This document shows, piece by piece, positions 55,616 through 64,000 of a stretch of 64,000 bases of DNA; the first letter of the stretch is position 1; each line of letters opens with the position of its first letter. The notes beneath the pieces are model-generated. The model did no database searches. It was not told the origin of the DNA and was given only the letters and a program-made list of their open reading frames with translations. The position numbers were made by a program, and so were the translations under genes. This DNA comes from Pseudomonas baltica (GTDB lineage: Bacteria > Pseudomonadota > Gammaproteobacteria > Pseudomonadales > Pseudomonadaceae): NCBI RefSeq assembly GCF_031880315.1, contig NZ_CP134771.1:3158001-3222000 (forward strand), given 5' to 3'.

Positions 55616-56697
55616 TGCTTGACCTCATCAGCCACTTCAACCTGCATGCCGGGGTGCAGCAACTGGCCCCCGGCGACTACCACTCGCTGGCCTTGATCCA
55701 GGCCGTCGCTGATGATCACCTGGCCGGTGAGGTAACGGCCCACCGTGACCCGCTGCAAGGCGACCTTGCTGTCGTTGTCGACCAGCCATACGGCAGGGTC
55801 CTTGGCGTCCTTGGTCAACGCCGCCCACGGCAGCGAGACGCTGGATTTGCCCTGGCCTACCAGCGCGCCGCTGACCACCGCGCCCAGTGGCATTTGCGCG
55901 GGCACCTGCGACAGTGCCACCTTGACCTGCAGCGTGCCGGTGTCGGCCGAGACCGCTGGGGTGATTTCACGAATGCGCCCGGTGGCTTTGATCGCCGGAT
56001 TTTCGAGCAAGCTGACCGTGACGGGCTGATCGGTGGGTGGCTGCACGAACAGCGATTCGTACACGTTGAAGACCGCATCGCGCTCGCCATCACGGGCCAG
56101 GCTGAAGATCGGCGCGGTGGCCTGCACCACCTGCCCGACCTCGGCCTTGCGTGCCGTGATGACGCCCGGCGCATCGGCCACCAGCGCCGTATAACCCAGC
56201 TGCTCGCGGGCGTTGGCCAGCTGCGCGTTGGCAGCGGCCAGGGCGCTCTGGCTGCTGCGCAGCGACGCTTGGGCGGAATCGTATTCACTGCGGCTGGTGT
56301 AGCCCTTGGGCAGCAACTTGGCCTGACGCTCGAAGGCGGCCTGGGCCTGCGTGACCCGTGCCTGCTCGGCGCCGACCTCGGCCTTGGCGGAATCGACATT
56401 GACCTGCAGGTCCTTGGGGTCGAGCTGCGCCAGCACCTGCTTGGCGGTGACTCGATCGCCGACTTCGACCTTGCGCTGGACGATCTTGCCGCCCACGCGG
56501 AACGACAGCTCAGTCTGCACGCGGGCCTGAATATCACCGGTCATGTTGGCGGTGCTGGCAAAATCGGCGGGTTGTACCGGCTGTACCCGCACGCGGACCA
56601 GCTCGGGCGCCGCTGGCGGGGCATCGTCGCAAGCAGACAGGGCCAGGAGGCTGACCAGGCACAGGCCGAGCCGCCACCGTGAGAAAGAGACAGCCAT
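55612..56697 (-). CDS. triA: RND efflux periplasmic adaptor, TriA-like lipoprotein
   Basis: 361 residues from the ATG at 56697 (AAAGGAG upstream). The lipobox LSAC has Cys23. The adaptor core has FRVGGKIVQRKVEVGDRVTAKQVLAQLDPKDLQ, a long hairpin with QAKLLPKGYTSRSEYDSAQASL, and YTALVADAPGVITARKAEVGQVVQA. It is the first gene of the efflux operon. It differs from TriB, so the pair probably forms the hetero-adaptor ring known for TriABC. Confidence 0.9.
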   Translation of the reverse strand: MAVSFSRWRLGLCLVSLLALSACDDAPPAAPELVRVRVQPVQPADFASTANMTGDIQARVQTELSFRVGGKIVQRKVEVGDRVTAKQVLAQLDPKDLQVNVDSAKAEVGAEQARVTQAQAAFERQAKLLPKGYTSRSEYDSAQASLRSSQSALAAANAQLANAREQLGYTALVADAPGVITARKAEVGQVVQATAPIFSLARDGERDAVFNVYESLFVQPPTDQPVTVSLLENPAIKATGRIREITPAVSADTGTLQVKVALSQVPAQMPLGAVVSGALVGQGKSSVSLPWAALTKDAKDPAVWLVDNDSKVALQRVTVGRYLTGQVIISDGLDQGQRVVVAGGQLLHPGMQVEVADEVKQ

Positions 56698-56781
56698 GCA
56701 GGCTCCTTTGCGTGCGCTGAAATGATCGAGAGGGGGGCGCGCAGTGACTATGCGACTGCGAGCGGGCTGAAAGGGTTCCTT

Positions 56782-56795
56782 ATAGCATTTGCTAT
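56782..56795. promoter_or_regulatory. Palindrome upstream of the efflux operon (operator candidate)
   Basis: ATAGCA-TT-TGCTAT is a perfect 14-bp palindrome, 84 bases before the triA start. Its size and position suit a dimeric repressor or LysR-type site. No regulator gene is adjacent. Confidence 0.5.
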
Positions 56796-56843
56796 GCACG
56801 CATGACACGCACGAACCCAATTTTGGCGGATCCGCCATACAGA

Positions 56844-56935
56844 TGCAGCGAGGGGGCTTGCCCCGAAAAATCTCGCCTCCCTGCAAAAATCCGAGGAGGG
56901 CGAAGATCTTTCGGGGGCAAGCCCCCTCGCTACAT
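56844..56935. repeat. REP pair (GTAGCGAGGGGGC family)
   Basis: TGCAGCGAGGGGGCTTGCCCCGAAAAATC and the inverted GATCTTTCGGGGGCAAGCCCCCTCGCTACA lie between the efflux operon's upstream region and the metQ-like gene's 3' end. Confidence 0.85.
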
Positions 56936-56952
56936 GGGTTCAGGCTAAAGGC

Positions 56953-57738
56953 TTAGAACGCAGGAAGTACGGCGCCTTTGTATTTTTCCGCGATGAAGGC
57001 TTTGACCTCAGGGCTGGTCAGCGCCTTGGCCAGCTTCTGAATGGCGTCGCTGTTCTGGTTGTCAGGACGTGCCACCAGGAAGTTCACGTACGGCGAATCG
57101 GCGCCTTCGATCACCAGCGCATCCTTGGCCGGGTTCAGGCCCGCTTCCAGCGCGTAGTTGGTGTTGATCATGTCCAGATCGACCTGGTCCAGTACGCGCG
57201 GCAGCATGGCCGACTCAAGCTCCTTGAACTTCAGGTGCTTGTCGTTCTTGACGATGTCTTTCGGCGTGGCCAGGGCGTTGGTCGGATCTTTCAGGGTGAT
57301 CAAGCCGGATTTTTGCAGCAGCAGCAAGGCGCGGCCGCTGTTGCTGCCCTCGTTAGGAATGGCCACGGTGGCGCCGTCTTTCAGATCAGCCAGTTTGGTG
57401 ACCTTCTTCGAGTAACCGCCAAAGGGTTCGACGTGCACGCCGACAACGGTGATCAGGTTGGTGCCTTTGCCTTTGTTGAAGTTGTCCAGGTACGGTTTGG
57501 TCTGGAAGTAGTTGGCGTCCAGATGCTTCTCGGCGACCTGCACGTTCGGCTGCACATAGTCGGTGAAGACTTTGATTTCCAGGTCCACGCCTTCTTTGGC
57601 CAGGGTCGGCTTGATCAGCTCGAGGATCTCGGCGTGCGGGATAGGCGTGGCCGCGACCACCAGTTTTTCGCCGGCATGGGCGAAGCCTGCCAGGGACAGA
57701 GCGGCGGCGAAAGCGGTCAACAACAAAGTCTTTTTCAT
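56953..57738 (-). CDS. MetQ/NlpA-family substrate-binding protein
   Basis: 261 residues. A signal peptide MKKTLLLTAFAAALSLAGFAHA without a lipobox Cys is followed by an NlpA/MetQ domain: VVAATPIPHAEILELIKPTLAKEGV, EKHLDANYFQTKPYLDNF, IPNEGSNSGRALLLLQKSGLI, DMINTNYALEAG. MetQ binds D/L-methionine for MetNI. No metN or metI is adjacent, so this is an orphan binding protein, possibly sharing a transporter elsewhere. Confidence 0.9.
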   Translation of the reverse strand: MKKTLLLTAFAAALSLAGFAHAGEKLVVAATPIPHAEILELIKPTLAKEGVDLEIKVFTDYVQPNVQVAEKHLDANYFQTKPYLDNFNKGKGTNLITVVGVHVEPFGGYSKKVTKLADLKDGATVAIPNEGSNSGRALLLLQKSGLITLKDPTNALATPKDIVKNDKHLKFKELESAMLPRVLDQVDLDMINTNYALEAGLNPAKDALVIEGADSPYVNFLVARPDNQNSDAIQKLAKALTSPEVKAFIAEKYKGAVLPAF

Positions 57739-57839
57739 GGATGATCTCGATTTTATAAGGGCGCCAGCGAGCTGGCTTGCGCGCGACGATACCGACTCTG
57801 GTAGCGATGCAGAAATACCGTTTAATCAGGTACTTATAT

Positions 57840-58676
57840 CTATTTTGTAGCAAGCCCGATCGGCAGATTGAGATGCTCGGGCAGGATCACGTCCGCACTG
57901 CTGACCAGCAGGGCAAAATGTATGACGTTCTCCAGCTCGCGAGTGTTCCCCGGCCACGGGTGCTGGTCGAGCAATTGCTGCGCGGCATCGCTGATCAACG
58001 GCACCGCCAGGCCCAGGCGCTGGCTGTAGATACCGAGGAAATATTCGGCCAGCGAAGGGATGTCGCCCGGGCGATCACGCAAGGGCGGCAGCTCCAGTAC
58101 ACCTTCGTGCAGATAACGAAGCAGGCGCTCGTGGAATTTACCCGCCGCTACAGCCTTGGACAGGTCGATGCTGGTGGCCGCCACCAGGCGCACGTCCACG
58201 GGGCTGGGCTGATGGGCACCGACCCGCGTCACTTCGTGATTCTCCAACGCGGCCAGCAGTTTGGTCTGGATGGCCAGCGGCAAATCACCGATCTCGTCCA
58301 GGTACAGGGTGCCGCCGTTGGCCGAACCAAACCACCCGGCACGGCTGCTGACCGAGCCGCTGTGGGCGCCGGCGGCATACCCGAACAATTCGGCATCGGC
58401 ATAGGTCGGGCTGATCGCCCCGCAATTGACCGACACGAACAGACCGGCACGATCGCTGCCACGGTGAATGTGCCGGGCCAGCAGTTCCTTGCCCGTGCCT
58501 GTTTCACCGTGGATGAGCACCGGCACCGACTTCGGGGCCAGGGTCTCGAGCTGCTCGCGCAGCTGCCGCGAGCGTGGATCGACAAACACCAGCGCCTTGG
58601 CACGGATGCTCAACGGGCTCTTTTCGGCATCGGGGAAGGTCAGCAATGGCTGGGCGAAAAGGTCTTGCACACTCAT
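57840..58676 (-). CDS. Atypical sigma-54-type AAA+ regulator without DNA-binding domain
   Basis: 278 residues, essentially a lone AAA+ domain. Walker A GETGTGKE (57-64) and Walker B TLYLDEIGD (123-131) are intact. The sigma-54-contacting GAFTGA loop reads GAHSGS (103-108), and the usual FREDLYYRL segment is FHERLLRYL (181-189). It ends after WPGNTRELENVIHFALL...NLPIG, with neither a receiver domain nor a C-terminal Fis-type helix-turn-helix. It may be a non-classical regulator acting by protein contact. It is close to metQ-like and sulfate genes. Confidence 0.85.
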   Translation of the reverse strand: MSVQDLFAQPLLTFPDAEKSPLSIRAKALVFVDPRSRQLREQLETLAPKSVPVLIHGETGTGKELLARHIHRGSDRAGLFVSVNCGAISPTYADAELFGYAAGAHSGSVSSRAGWFGSANGGTLYLDEIGDLPLAIQTKLLAALENHEVTRVGAHQPSPVDVRLVAATSIDLSKAVAAGKFHERLLRYLHEGVLELPPLRDRPGDIPSLAEYFLGIYSQRLGLAVPLISDAAQQLLDQHPWPGNTRELENVIHFALLVSSADVILPEHLNLPIGLATK

Positions 58677-58747
58677 GGGAAACTCCCGCCGTCACCCAAT
58701 GGGGGTGGCAGCGTTATAAGAACGAATTTTGGAAAAACCTTGTGGCG

Positions 58748-59329
58748 TCAGGCGCGGCGCAGCGACCCTTGCTCCAGACGGCTTTGCAGGCGATACAGGT
58801 AGGCGAACCCCTGCTCCCAGCGCTGATGTCCGGACTTGACATTGATGTGGCCGGCACCGGTGAGGATGCCGATTTCGGCACCCCAGTCACGGGCAAGTTC
58901 CATCGCCCGCGTAGCGCTGATGGCCGCATCGTTGTCGGAGCTCACCACCTGGCTCGGGAACGGCAGCAAGTGCCGTGGGATCGGTGCGAAATTCTGCAGC
59001 GCTGGCGGGCAGTTGGGACGCTCGACATCGGCCGGCGCCACCAGCAGCACACCCTGGACTTGCTGCAACAGTGCGCGAGGCGCCTGCGCAGCCCAGTGCA
59101 CCACGGCCATGCAGCCCAGGCTGTGAGCGATGAGGATGACCGGGCCGGCGGCGGCGATGATCGACTGCTCGAGCGCCGCGACCCAATCCGCGCACGACGG
59201 CGTCATCCAGTCGGCCTGCTCGACACGGCTGCTGTTCGGCAGGCTGCGCTGCCAATGGCTCTGCCAATGATCATCGGCAGAGCCTTGCCAGCCCGGCACG
59301 ATCAGGTAGCGGATGGAGTCGTTGCGCAT
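58748..59329 (-). CDS. RBBP9/YdeN-family serine hydrolase
   Basis: 193 residues. A small alpha/beta hydrolase: YLIVPGWQGSADDHWQSHWQ at the start (family signature), nucleophile in IAHSLGCMAVVHW, Asp in the VVSSDNDAAI region and catalytic His in GAGHINVKSGH. The substrate is unknown. The ATG at 59329 follows AGGAGG. An AT-rich promoter region with an ATTCC-type dyad suggests sulfur-starvation control. Confidence 0.9.
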   Translation of the reverse strand: MRNDSIRYLIVPGWQGSADDHWQSHWQRSLPNSSRVEQADWMTPSCADWVAALEQSIIAAAGPVILIAHSLGCMAVVHWAAQAPRALLQQVQGVLLVAPADVERPNCPPALQNFAPIPRHLLPFPSQVVSSDNDAAISATRAMELARDWGAEIGILTGAGHINVKSGHQRWEQGFAYLYRLQSRLEQGSLRRA

Positions 59330-59390
59330 GAGAGGGAGCCTCCTGCCAAAAAAATACGTTGTCAGAGGCTTAGTATAGGGGCGAGTTTTA

Positions 59391-59406
59391 TATTCTCTAA
59401 GGAATA
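59391..59406. promoter_or_regulatory. AT-rich dyad upstream of RBBP9-type gene (CysB-like candidate)
   Basis: TATTCT-CTAA-GGAATA is an inverted repeat with ATTC/GAAT half-sites like those bound by CysB. It is in an AT-rich tract (59380-59460) that stands out from the GC-rich surroundings, about 60 bases upstream of the gene start. The TF assignment is inference. Confidence 0.4.
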
Positions 59407-59466
59407 AGAGGCTATTTATTAATAACTAAAAAGCACATAAAAAAGTTTATCAGCCGTTATAACGGC

Positions 59467-59545
59467 CTGCGGGCATAGCACGCCCCCACAGGCTTCTTGT
59501 AGACCCGTGGGAGCAGGCTCGCAGCTCCGGCGGCGAGGTGGCCAT
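59467..59545. repeat. REPIN, diverged
   Basis: CCTGCGGGCATAGCACGCCCCCACAGGC and the inverted CCGTGGGAGCAGGCTCGCAGCTCCGGCGGCGAGGTGG lie downstream of cysA. Confidence 0.6.
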
Positions 59546-59566
59546 CACAGGCGCCACCAAACCTGC

Positions 59567-60556
59567 CTAGATGCCCGAAACCTTCTGCCACACCTTCGGC
59601 TTGAAGAACAACGTCTCGCCGCGCGCCAGGCCCACCAGGCTGTCGTGATCCTTGACCACCTCAGCCTCGATCAAGTCCGGCTGGCCTTCCACCTTCAACG
59701 TCACTCGCGTCGTCGCACCCAGTGGGCGGATATCGCGTACTTCGGCGGCGTGGTGGTCTTCCAGCTCGCTGCGCGACAGCGACACCTCGTGGGGGCGGAA
59801 CAGCACGTGCTCTTCACCGCCCAGATGCAGACGATTGGAGTCGCCGAGGAAGTGATAGACGAAATCGCTGGCCGGGTTCTCGTAGACCTGCCCCGGCGAG
59901 CCGATCTGCTCGATCTTGCCCTTGTTCATCACCACGATGCGGTCGGCCACTTCCATGGCTTCTTCCTGGTCGTGGGTCACGAACACCGAGGTCAGGTTGA
60001 TGTCTTCGTGCAGGCGCGCCAGCCAGCGGCGCAGCTCCTTGCGCACCTTGGCATCCAGTGCGCCGAAGGGCTCGTCGAGCAGCAGCACCTTGGGCTCCAC
60101 CGCCAGCGCGCGGGCCAGGGCGATACGCTGGCGTTGGCCACCGGACAATTGCTCGGGATATCGATCGGCCAGCCAGTCGAGCTGCACCATGTTCAGCAGC
60201 TCGTGGACCTTCTCGGCAATGCGGGTCTCGTTGGGGCGCTCGGCCTTGGGCTTCATGCGCAGGCCGAAGGCGACGTTGTCGAACACTGTCATATGGCGGA
60301 ACAAGGCGTAGTGCTGGAACACGAAGCCGACGTTGCGATCGCGCACGTCATGGCCCGAGACGTCTTCGCCATGGAAGACGATATTGCCCTGATCCGGCGT
60401 CTCCAGCCCGGCGATGATACGCAGCAGGGTGGTCTTGCCACAGCCCGACGGCCCGAGCAGCGCCACCAACTCGCCGCTCTGGATGTCCAGATCGATGCGG
60501 TCGAGGGCCTGAAAGGCATTGAATCGTTTGCTGACGTTACGCACTTCGATCGACAT
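59567..60556 (-). CDS. cysA: Sulfate/thiosulfate ABC transporter ATP-binding protein CysA
   Basis: 329 residues. Walker [10 protein letters not shown], signature [19 protein letters not shown], Walker [24 protein letters not shown] and [13 protein letters not shown], then a TOBE-like C-terminal domain. It drives sulfate uptake through CysTW. It starts 3 bases after cysW ends. Confidence 0.95.
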   Translation of the reverse strand: MSIEVRNVSKRFNAFQALDRIDLDIQSGELVALLGPSGCGKTTLLRIIAGLETPDQGNIVFHGEDVSGHDVRDRNVGFVFQHYALFRHMTVFDNVAFGLRMKPKAERPNETRIAEKVHELLNMVQLDWLADRYPEQLSGGQRQRIALARALAVEPKVLLLDEPFGALDAKVRKELRRWLARLHEDINLTSVFVTHDQEEAMEVADRIVVMNKGKIEQIGSPGQVYENPASDFVYHFLGDSNRLHLGGEEHVLFRPHEVSLSRSELEDHHAAEVRDIRPLGATTRVTLKVEGQPDLIEAEVVKDHDSLVGLARGETLFFKPKVWQKVSGI

Positions 60557-60559
60557 GAT

Positions 60560-61423
60560 TTATTCCTCCGCGGCGCTATTGCGCAGGCGGTTAATACGGG
60601 ACTCGCTCCACTGCTTGAGCAGCAGGATAAAGAGCGCCAGGATCAGCAGCAGGCTGGCCACTGCAAACGCAGCCACGTGGTTGTATTCGTTGTAGAGGAT
60701 CTCGACGTGCAGCGGCAAGGTGTTGGTCACCCCGCGGATGTGCCCGGACACCACCGACACCGCGCCGAACTCGCCCATCGCCCGCGCCGTGCAGAGCACC
60801 ACGCCGTAGATCAGGCCCCACTTGATATTGGGCACCGTCACGTACCAGAACATCTGCAGGCCGTTGGCACCGAGCAGGCGCGCGGCCTCTTCTTCCTGAG
60901 TGCCCTGCTCCTGCATCAGCGGGATCAGCTCGCGGGCGACGAAGGGCACAGTGACGAAGATGGTCGCCAGCACGATCCCCGGCAGGGCGAAGACGATCTG
61001 GATGTCGTGATCCTGCAACCACGGCCCAAGCAACCCCTGGGCGCCGAACATCAACACGTAGACCAGGCCGGCGATCACCGGCGAGACCGAGAACGGCAGG
61101 TCGATCAGGGTGACCAGGATGGTCTTGCCGCGGAAGCTGTACTTGCTCACGCACCAGGCCGCGCACACGCCGAACAGCAAGTTGAGCGGCACCGAAATGA
61201 CCACCGCCAGCACGGTCAGCTTCAGCGCCGACAGCGCGTCAGGCTCGAAGATAGCGGTGAAGAAGGCGCCCAGGCCGGAACTCAGCCCCTGGGACACCAC
61301 GATAAACAGCGGCAGCAACAGGAACAACGCGAACACCAGCCAGCCCAGGGTGATCAGGATGCGCCGTGAAAGTACGCTGCCACGCCGCGCGGCATTGGCC
61401 GCCGAAGTAGTGGACGAAGACAT
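60560..61423 (-). CDS. cysW: Sulfate ABC transporter permease CysW
   Basis: 287 residues and about six membrane helices. The EAA loop reads [51 protein letters not shown], characteristic of CysW. It forms the pore with CysT. It lies 13 bases downstream of cysT. Confidence 0.95.
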   Translation of the reverse strand: MSSSTTSAANAARRGSVLSRRILITLGWLVFALFLLLPLFIVVSQGLSSGLGAFFTAIFEPDALSALKLTVLAVVISVPLNLLFGVCAAWCVSKYSFRGKTILVTLIDLPFSVSPVIAGLVYVLMFGAQGLLGPWLQDHDIQIVFALPGIVLATIFVTVPFVARELIPLMQEQGTQEEEAARLLGANGLQMFWYVTVPNIKWGLIYGVVLCTARAMGEFGAVSVVSGHIRGVTNTLPLHVEILYNEYNHVAAFAVASLLLILALFILLLKQWSESRINRLRNSAAEE

Positions 61424-61436
61424 GTTCAGCGCTCCT

Positions 61437-62255
61437 TCAAGGGGTTTCGATACGCCGCTGCAGCAAGTTGATCAGCAGCAACATGATGAAGGAAACCACC
61501 AGCATCATCACGCCGATGGCGGTGGCGCCGGTGTAGTCGTATTGATCGAGCTTGACCATGATCAGCAGCGGCAGGATTTCGGTCTTCATCGGCATGTTGC
61601 CGGCGATGAAGATCACCGATCCGTACTCGCCCACGCCCCGGGCCAACGCCAGCGCGAAGCCGGTCAGCCAGGCGGGCAGCAAGGCCGGCACGAGGATGTG
61701 GCGAAACACCTGCAGCGGCTTGGCGCCCAGGCAGGCGGCGGCTTCTTCGACTTCACGGGGGATGTCGGCGAGCACTGGTTGCACGGTGCGGACCACGAAC
61801 GGCAGGGTCACGAAAGTGAGCGCAAGGGTGATGCCGAGCGGCGAGTAGGCGATCTTGAAGCCCAGGTCGGTGGCGAAGCGGCCGACCAGGCCGTTGGGCG
61901 AATACAGCGCGGTGAGCGCGATCCCGGCCACGGCCGTGGGCAGGGCGAATGGCAGGTCGATCATGGCGTCGATGATCTTGCGACCGGGGAAGGTGTAACG
62001 CACCAGCACCCAGGCCAGCAAGGTGCCGATGATGCCGTTGATGATGGCGGCGGCCAGCGCCGTGCCAAAGCTCAACTTGAGCGCCGCCAGCACCCGTGGT
62101 GCGGTGACGATGGTCCAGAACTGGTCCCAGGTCAGCTGGGCGGCATGGATGAACATCGCCGCCAGAGGAATCAACACAATCAGACTGAGGTACACGATGG
62201 TGTAGCCCAGCGTCAGCCCGAAGCCGGGTATGACGGGGGAGATACGACGCGACAT
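61437..62255 (-). CDS. cysT: Sulfate ABC transporter permease CysT (CysU)
   Basis: 272 residues and about six membrane helices. [55 protein letters not shown] is the conserved permease loop of CysT. It follows sbp after 131 bases that contain a REPIN. Confidence 0.95.
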   Translation of the reverse strand: MSRRISPVIPGFGLTLGYTIVYLSLIVLIPLAAMFIHAAQLTWDQFWTIVTAPRVLAALKLSFGTALAAAIINGIIGTLLAWVLVRYTFPGRKIIDAMIDLPFALPTAVAGIALTALYSPNGLVGRFATDLGFKIAYSPLGITLALTFVTLPFVVRTVQPVLADIPREVEEAAACLGAKPLQVFRHILVPALLPAWLTGFALALARGVGEYGSVIFIAGNMPMKTEILPLLIMVKLDQYDYTGATAIGVMMLVVSFIMLLLINLLQRRIETP

Positions 62256-62292
62256 AGTGGTCCTTGGTTTGGCAGATTGCAGATACGCGTTG

Positions 62293-62370
62293 GCCCCTTC
62301 GCGGGGGAGAGCCCGCTCCCACAGGATACGCTTACGCCTGTGGGAGCAGTCTCTGACCGCGAAGGGGCCA
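62293..62370. repeat. REPIN between sbp and cysT
   Basis: GCCCCTTCGCGGGGGAGAGCCCGCTCCCACAGG and the inverted CCTGTGGGAGCAGTCTCTGACCGCGAAGGGGCC surround a short spacer. It sits inside the sulfate operon, where it could protect sbp mRNA and lower cysTWA expression. Confidence 0.88.
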
Positions 62371-62386
62371 GCCGCCTAAGCGCTGA

Positions 62387-63397
62387 TTACTGCGCCTGAT
62401 AGATCTGGTCGAAAATCCCGCCATCGTTGAAGAATTTCGGCTGTGCAGTTTTCCAGCCGCCGAAGTCCTTGTCGATAGTAACCAGGTTGAGTTTCGGGAA
62501 TTGCGCAGCGTATTTGGCCGCGACCTTCTCGTCACGCGGGCGGTAGAAGTTCTTCGCTGCGATCTCCTGGCCGGCCGGGCTGTACAGGTGCTCGAGGTAC
62601 GCCTTGGCGATCTCTTCGTTGCCCTTCTTCTCGGCGTTCTTGTCGACCACGGCGACCGGTGGTTCGGCCAGGATCGACAGCGACGGGGTGACGATGTCGA
62701 ACTTGGCGTCGCCGCCGTCTTCTTTCAGCGCCAGGTGCGCTTCGTTTTCCCAGGCCAGCAAGACGTCGCCCTGACCGTTGTTGACGAAGGTGATGGTCGA
62801 GCCACGCGCACCGGTGTCCAGTACCGGGACGTGCTTGAACAGGGTCTTGAGGTATTCCTTGGCCTTGGTTTCGTCACCGCCGTTGGCTTTCAGGCCGTAG
62901 GCGTAGGCTGCCAGGAAGTTCCAGCGCGCGCCACCCGAGGTTTTTGGATTAGGCGTGATGACCGAAACGCCGTCCTTGGTCAGATCGCCCCAGTCCTTGA
63001 TGCCCTTGGGGTTGCCCTTGCGCACCAGGAACACGATGGTCGATGTGTACGGGGTGCTGGCATCCGGCAGGCGGGTCTGCCAGTTTTCGGGCAGGGTCTT
63101 GCCGAGCTTGGCGATTTCGTCGATGTCACCGGCCAGGGCCAAAGTCACCACGTCAGCGCGCAAACCATCGATCACCGAACGCCCTTGCTTGCCCGAACCA
63201 CCGTGGGATTGCTGGATCTTGACGGTGTCGCCAGGGTGATCCTTGGTCCAGAAGCTGGTGAATTCGGCGTTGTAGTCCTGGTACAGCTCGCGGGTCGGGT
63301 CGTAGGACACGTTCAGCAGTTCGTAGTCTTTGGCGACGGCGGAACCGGCAAATACGGCGCTGGCGATGGCGGCCAACGCATAACGGCGAATCGACAT
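62387..63397 (-). CDS. sbp: Periplasmic sulfate-binding protein
   Basis: 336 residues with signal peptide [22 protein letters not shown]. The Sbp/CysP pattern is strong: [83 protein letters not shown]. It binds sulfate for CysTWA. It lies 68 bases downstream of oscA and is presumably the highly expressed part of the operon under sulfate limitation. Confidence 0.96.
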   Translation of the reverse strand: MSIRRYALAAIASAVFAGSAVAKDYELLNVSYDPTRELYQDYNAEFTSFWTKDHPGDTVKIQQSHGGSGKQGRSVIDGLRADVVTLALAGDIDEIAKLGKTLPENWQTRLPDASTPYTSTIVFLVRKGNPKGIKDWGDLTKDGVSVITPNPKTSGGARWNFLAAYAYGLKANGGDETKAKEYLKTLFKHVPVLDTGARGSTITFVNNGQGDVLLAWENEAHLALKEDGGDAKFDIVTPSLSILAEPPVAVVDKNAEKKGNEEIAKAYLEHLYSPAGQEIAAKNFYRPRDEKVAAKYAAQFPKLNLVTIDKDFGGWKTAQPKFFNDGGIFDQIYQAQ

Positions 63398-63465
63398 GAA
63401 TGATGCTCCTGGAGTGTGGTTCGCGCTTCTGATGGGCGCTTTGGGTGAAACGGTAGTCGATTGGC

Positions 63466-63648
63466 TCAGCTGGGCTTGTTGCCCTGATGCTGAAGCCGGA
63501 ATTTTTCCTTGCGCTCGATTTGCACGACCTGAGCGTTGTGCACGGTGATTTCCACGGCACCGAAGCGCAGATCGCGCAACGCGCTTTGAATTTCACGCAG
63601 GATGGTGGCTTCGTCCTGTCCGTCGACACTACGCAGAGGTGCGCTCAT
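63466..63648 (-). CDS. oscA: OscA-type small DUF2292 protein
   Basis: 60 residues, matching DUF2292 ([40 protein letters not shown]). In P. corrugata oscA, directly upstream of sbp, is needed to use organosulfur compounds, particularly under chromate stress. I chose the ATG at 63648 because AGGAG lies seven bases upstream; the ATG at 63654 is only one base from it. It forms the head of the sbp operon. Confidence 0.9.
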   Translation of the reverse strand: MSAPLRSVDGQDEATILREIQSALRDLRFGAVEITVHNAQVVQIERKEKFRLQHQGNKPS

Positions 63649-63698
63649 GATCATGCTCCTATGGCAAGGGGTGCTCTGCTGAGGCAGGGCTTGAGCGA

Positions 63699-63742
63699 AC
63701 TATAAAAGAGGCGGGATATTCTTAAAAAGACTATTTAAGAAT
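63699..63742 (-). promoter_or_regulatory. oscA-sbp promoter with 9-bp inverted repeat (probable CysB site)
   Basis: ATTCTTAAA (63718-63726) and TTTAAGAAT (63734-63742) are perfect inverted repeats 7 bases apart, in an AT-rich tract. On the minus strand a -10 TATAGT (63699-63704) lies 17 bases downstream of a weak -35 that overlaps the left arm. This fits activation by a LysR-type regulator such as CysB. Confidence 0.55.
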
Positions 63743-63792
63743 GCTTATATAACCAAATAAACATTGTTCAATCTGCCCGCCAGCTACTGTCG

Positions 63793-64000
63793 CTACAAGG
63801 CCTGCGCCCACTGAAGCTGCTCGGGAGGCACAGGACGACCGAAGCCATAGCCCTGGCCAAGTTCGCAGCCATGGCGGCGCAGGAACTCGCCCTGCTCGGG
63901 CTGCTCGATGCCCTCGGCATGCACCTGCAAGCCCATGCTGTGGGCCAGAGCGATGATGGCGCGGACGATGGCGATATCGTCTTCGTCATCTGGAAGACCG
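63793..64000 (-). CDS. EAL-domain (cyclic-di-GMP phosphodiesterase) protein, C-terminal fragment
   Basis: Only the last 68 or so codons are in the window. They read DDIAIVRAIIALAHSMGLQVHAEGIEQPEQGEFLRRHGCELGQGYGFGRPVPPEQ, the end of an EAL domain: the Glu in HAEGIE and the GCELGQGYGFGRP segment. The full protein probably also has sensor or GGDEF domains. In P. aeruginosa an EAL protein gene (PA0285) occupies the same place next to oscA-sbp. Confidence 0.9.
   Translation of the reverse strand, partial: GLPDDEDDIAIVRAIIALAHSMGLQVHAEGIEQPEQGEFLRRHGCELGQGYGFGRPVPPEQLQWAQAL

Overview
The window is a chromosomal segment of a Pseudomonas, most likely from the P. fluorescens lineage. The evidence is high GC content, gene order matching the P. 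aeruginosa/P. putida core chromosome (sulfate genes with oscA, the spu polyamine locus, serA with its FAD oxidase partner, rpiA-ilvA, HAD-rppH-ptsP, lgt-thyA), a CadR/CadA pair, and many intergenic palindromic REP/REPIN elements of two families: one resembling GCGAGCAAGCTTGCTCCCACA, the other GTAGCGAGGGGGCTTGCCCCCGA. I saw no rRNA, tRNA, CRISPR array, transposase or prophage genes.

Layout. 1-3.3 kb (minus strand): a compact peptide-export operon made of a 52-residue double-glycine-type precursor peptide, a HlyD-like adaptor and a C39-peptidase ABC transporter cut by the window edge. This is the most novel-looking item. 3.3-6.3 kb: heavy-metal ATPase cadA and divergent MerR-type regulator cadR. 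6.3-13.5 kb: thyA, lgt, an NRDE protein, ptsP (nitrogen PTS enzyme I), rppH, a HAD hydrolase and a small membrane protein. 13.6-22.4 kb: ilvA, rpiA, an FAH-family hydrolase, a D-2-hydroxyglutarate dehydrogenase-like oxidase divergent from serA, a small lipoprotein, and an ATP-grasp/serC-like gene pair. 22.4-25.6 kb: DUF523, a 2OG-Fe(II) oxygenase, DUF2059 and alpha/beta hydrolase genes.

25.6-36.0 kb: the polyamine locus, spuB-C-D-E-F-G-H on the minus strand and divergent spuI, combining gamma-glutamylation, transamination and ABC uptake of putrescine/spermidine. 36.2-38.1 kb: a DUF2235 lipase-like protein and a TetR regulator. 38.3-45.6 kb: organosulfur genes ssuE-A-D-C-B-F with the 1-Cys peroxiredoxin lsfA and an OprD-type porin. 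46.1-51.4 kb: an SDR oxidoreductase, betT choline transporter with a TetR/BetI-like operator, a serine acetyltransferase and a methyltransferase. 51.5-56.7 kb: a TriABC-like RND efflux system with two adaptors. 57-59.3 kb: a MetQ-like binding protein, an atypical sigma-54 AAA+ regulator and an RBBP9-type hydrolase. 59.6-64 kb: cysA-cysW-cysT, sbp, oscA and the end of an EAL-domain protein.

Sulfur acquisition dominates 38-64 kb (sulfonates, sulfate, serine acetylation, possibly methionine). Within the multi-gene transport operons, hairpins or REPINs repeatedly sit next to the genes for periplasmic binding proteins, which suggests mRNA processing or attenuation that sets different protein levels. 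All functional assignments come from reading motifs in the sequence and from family knowledge; no database search was run.
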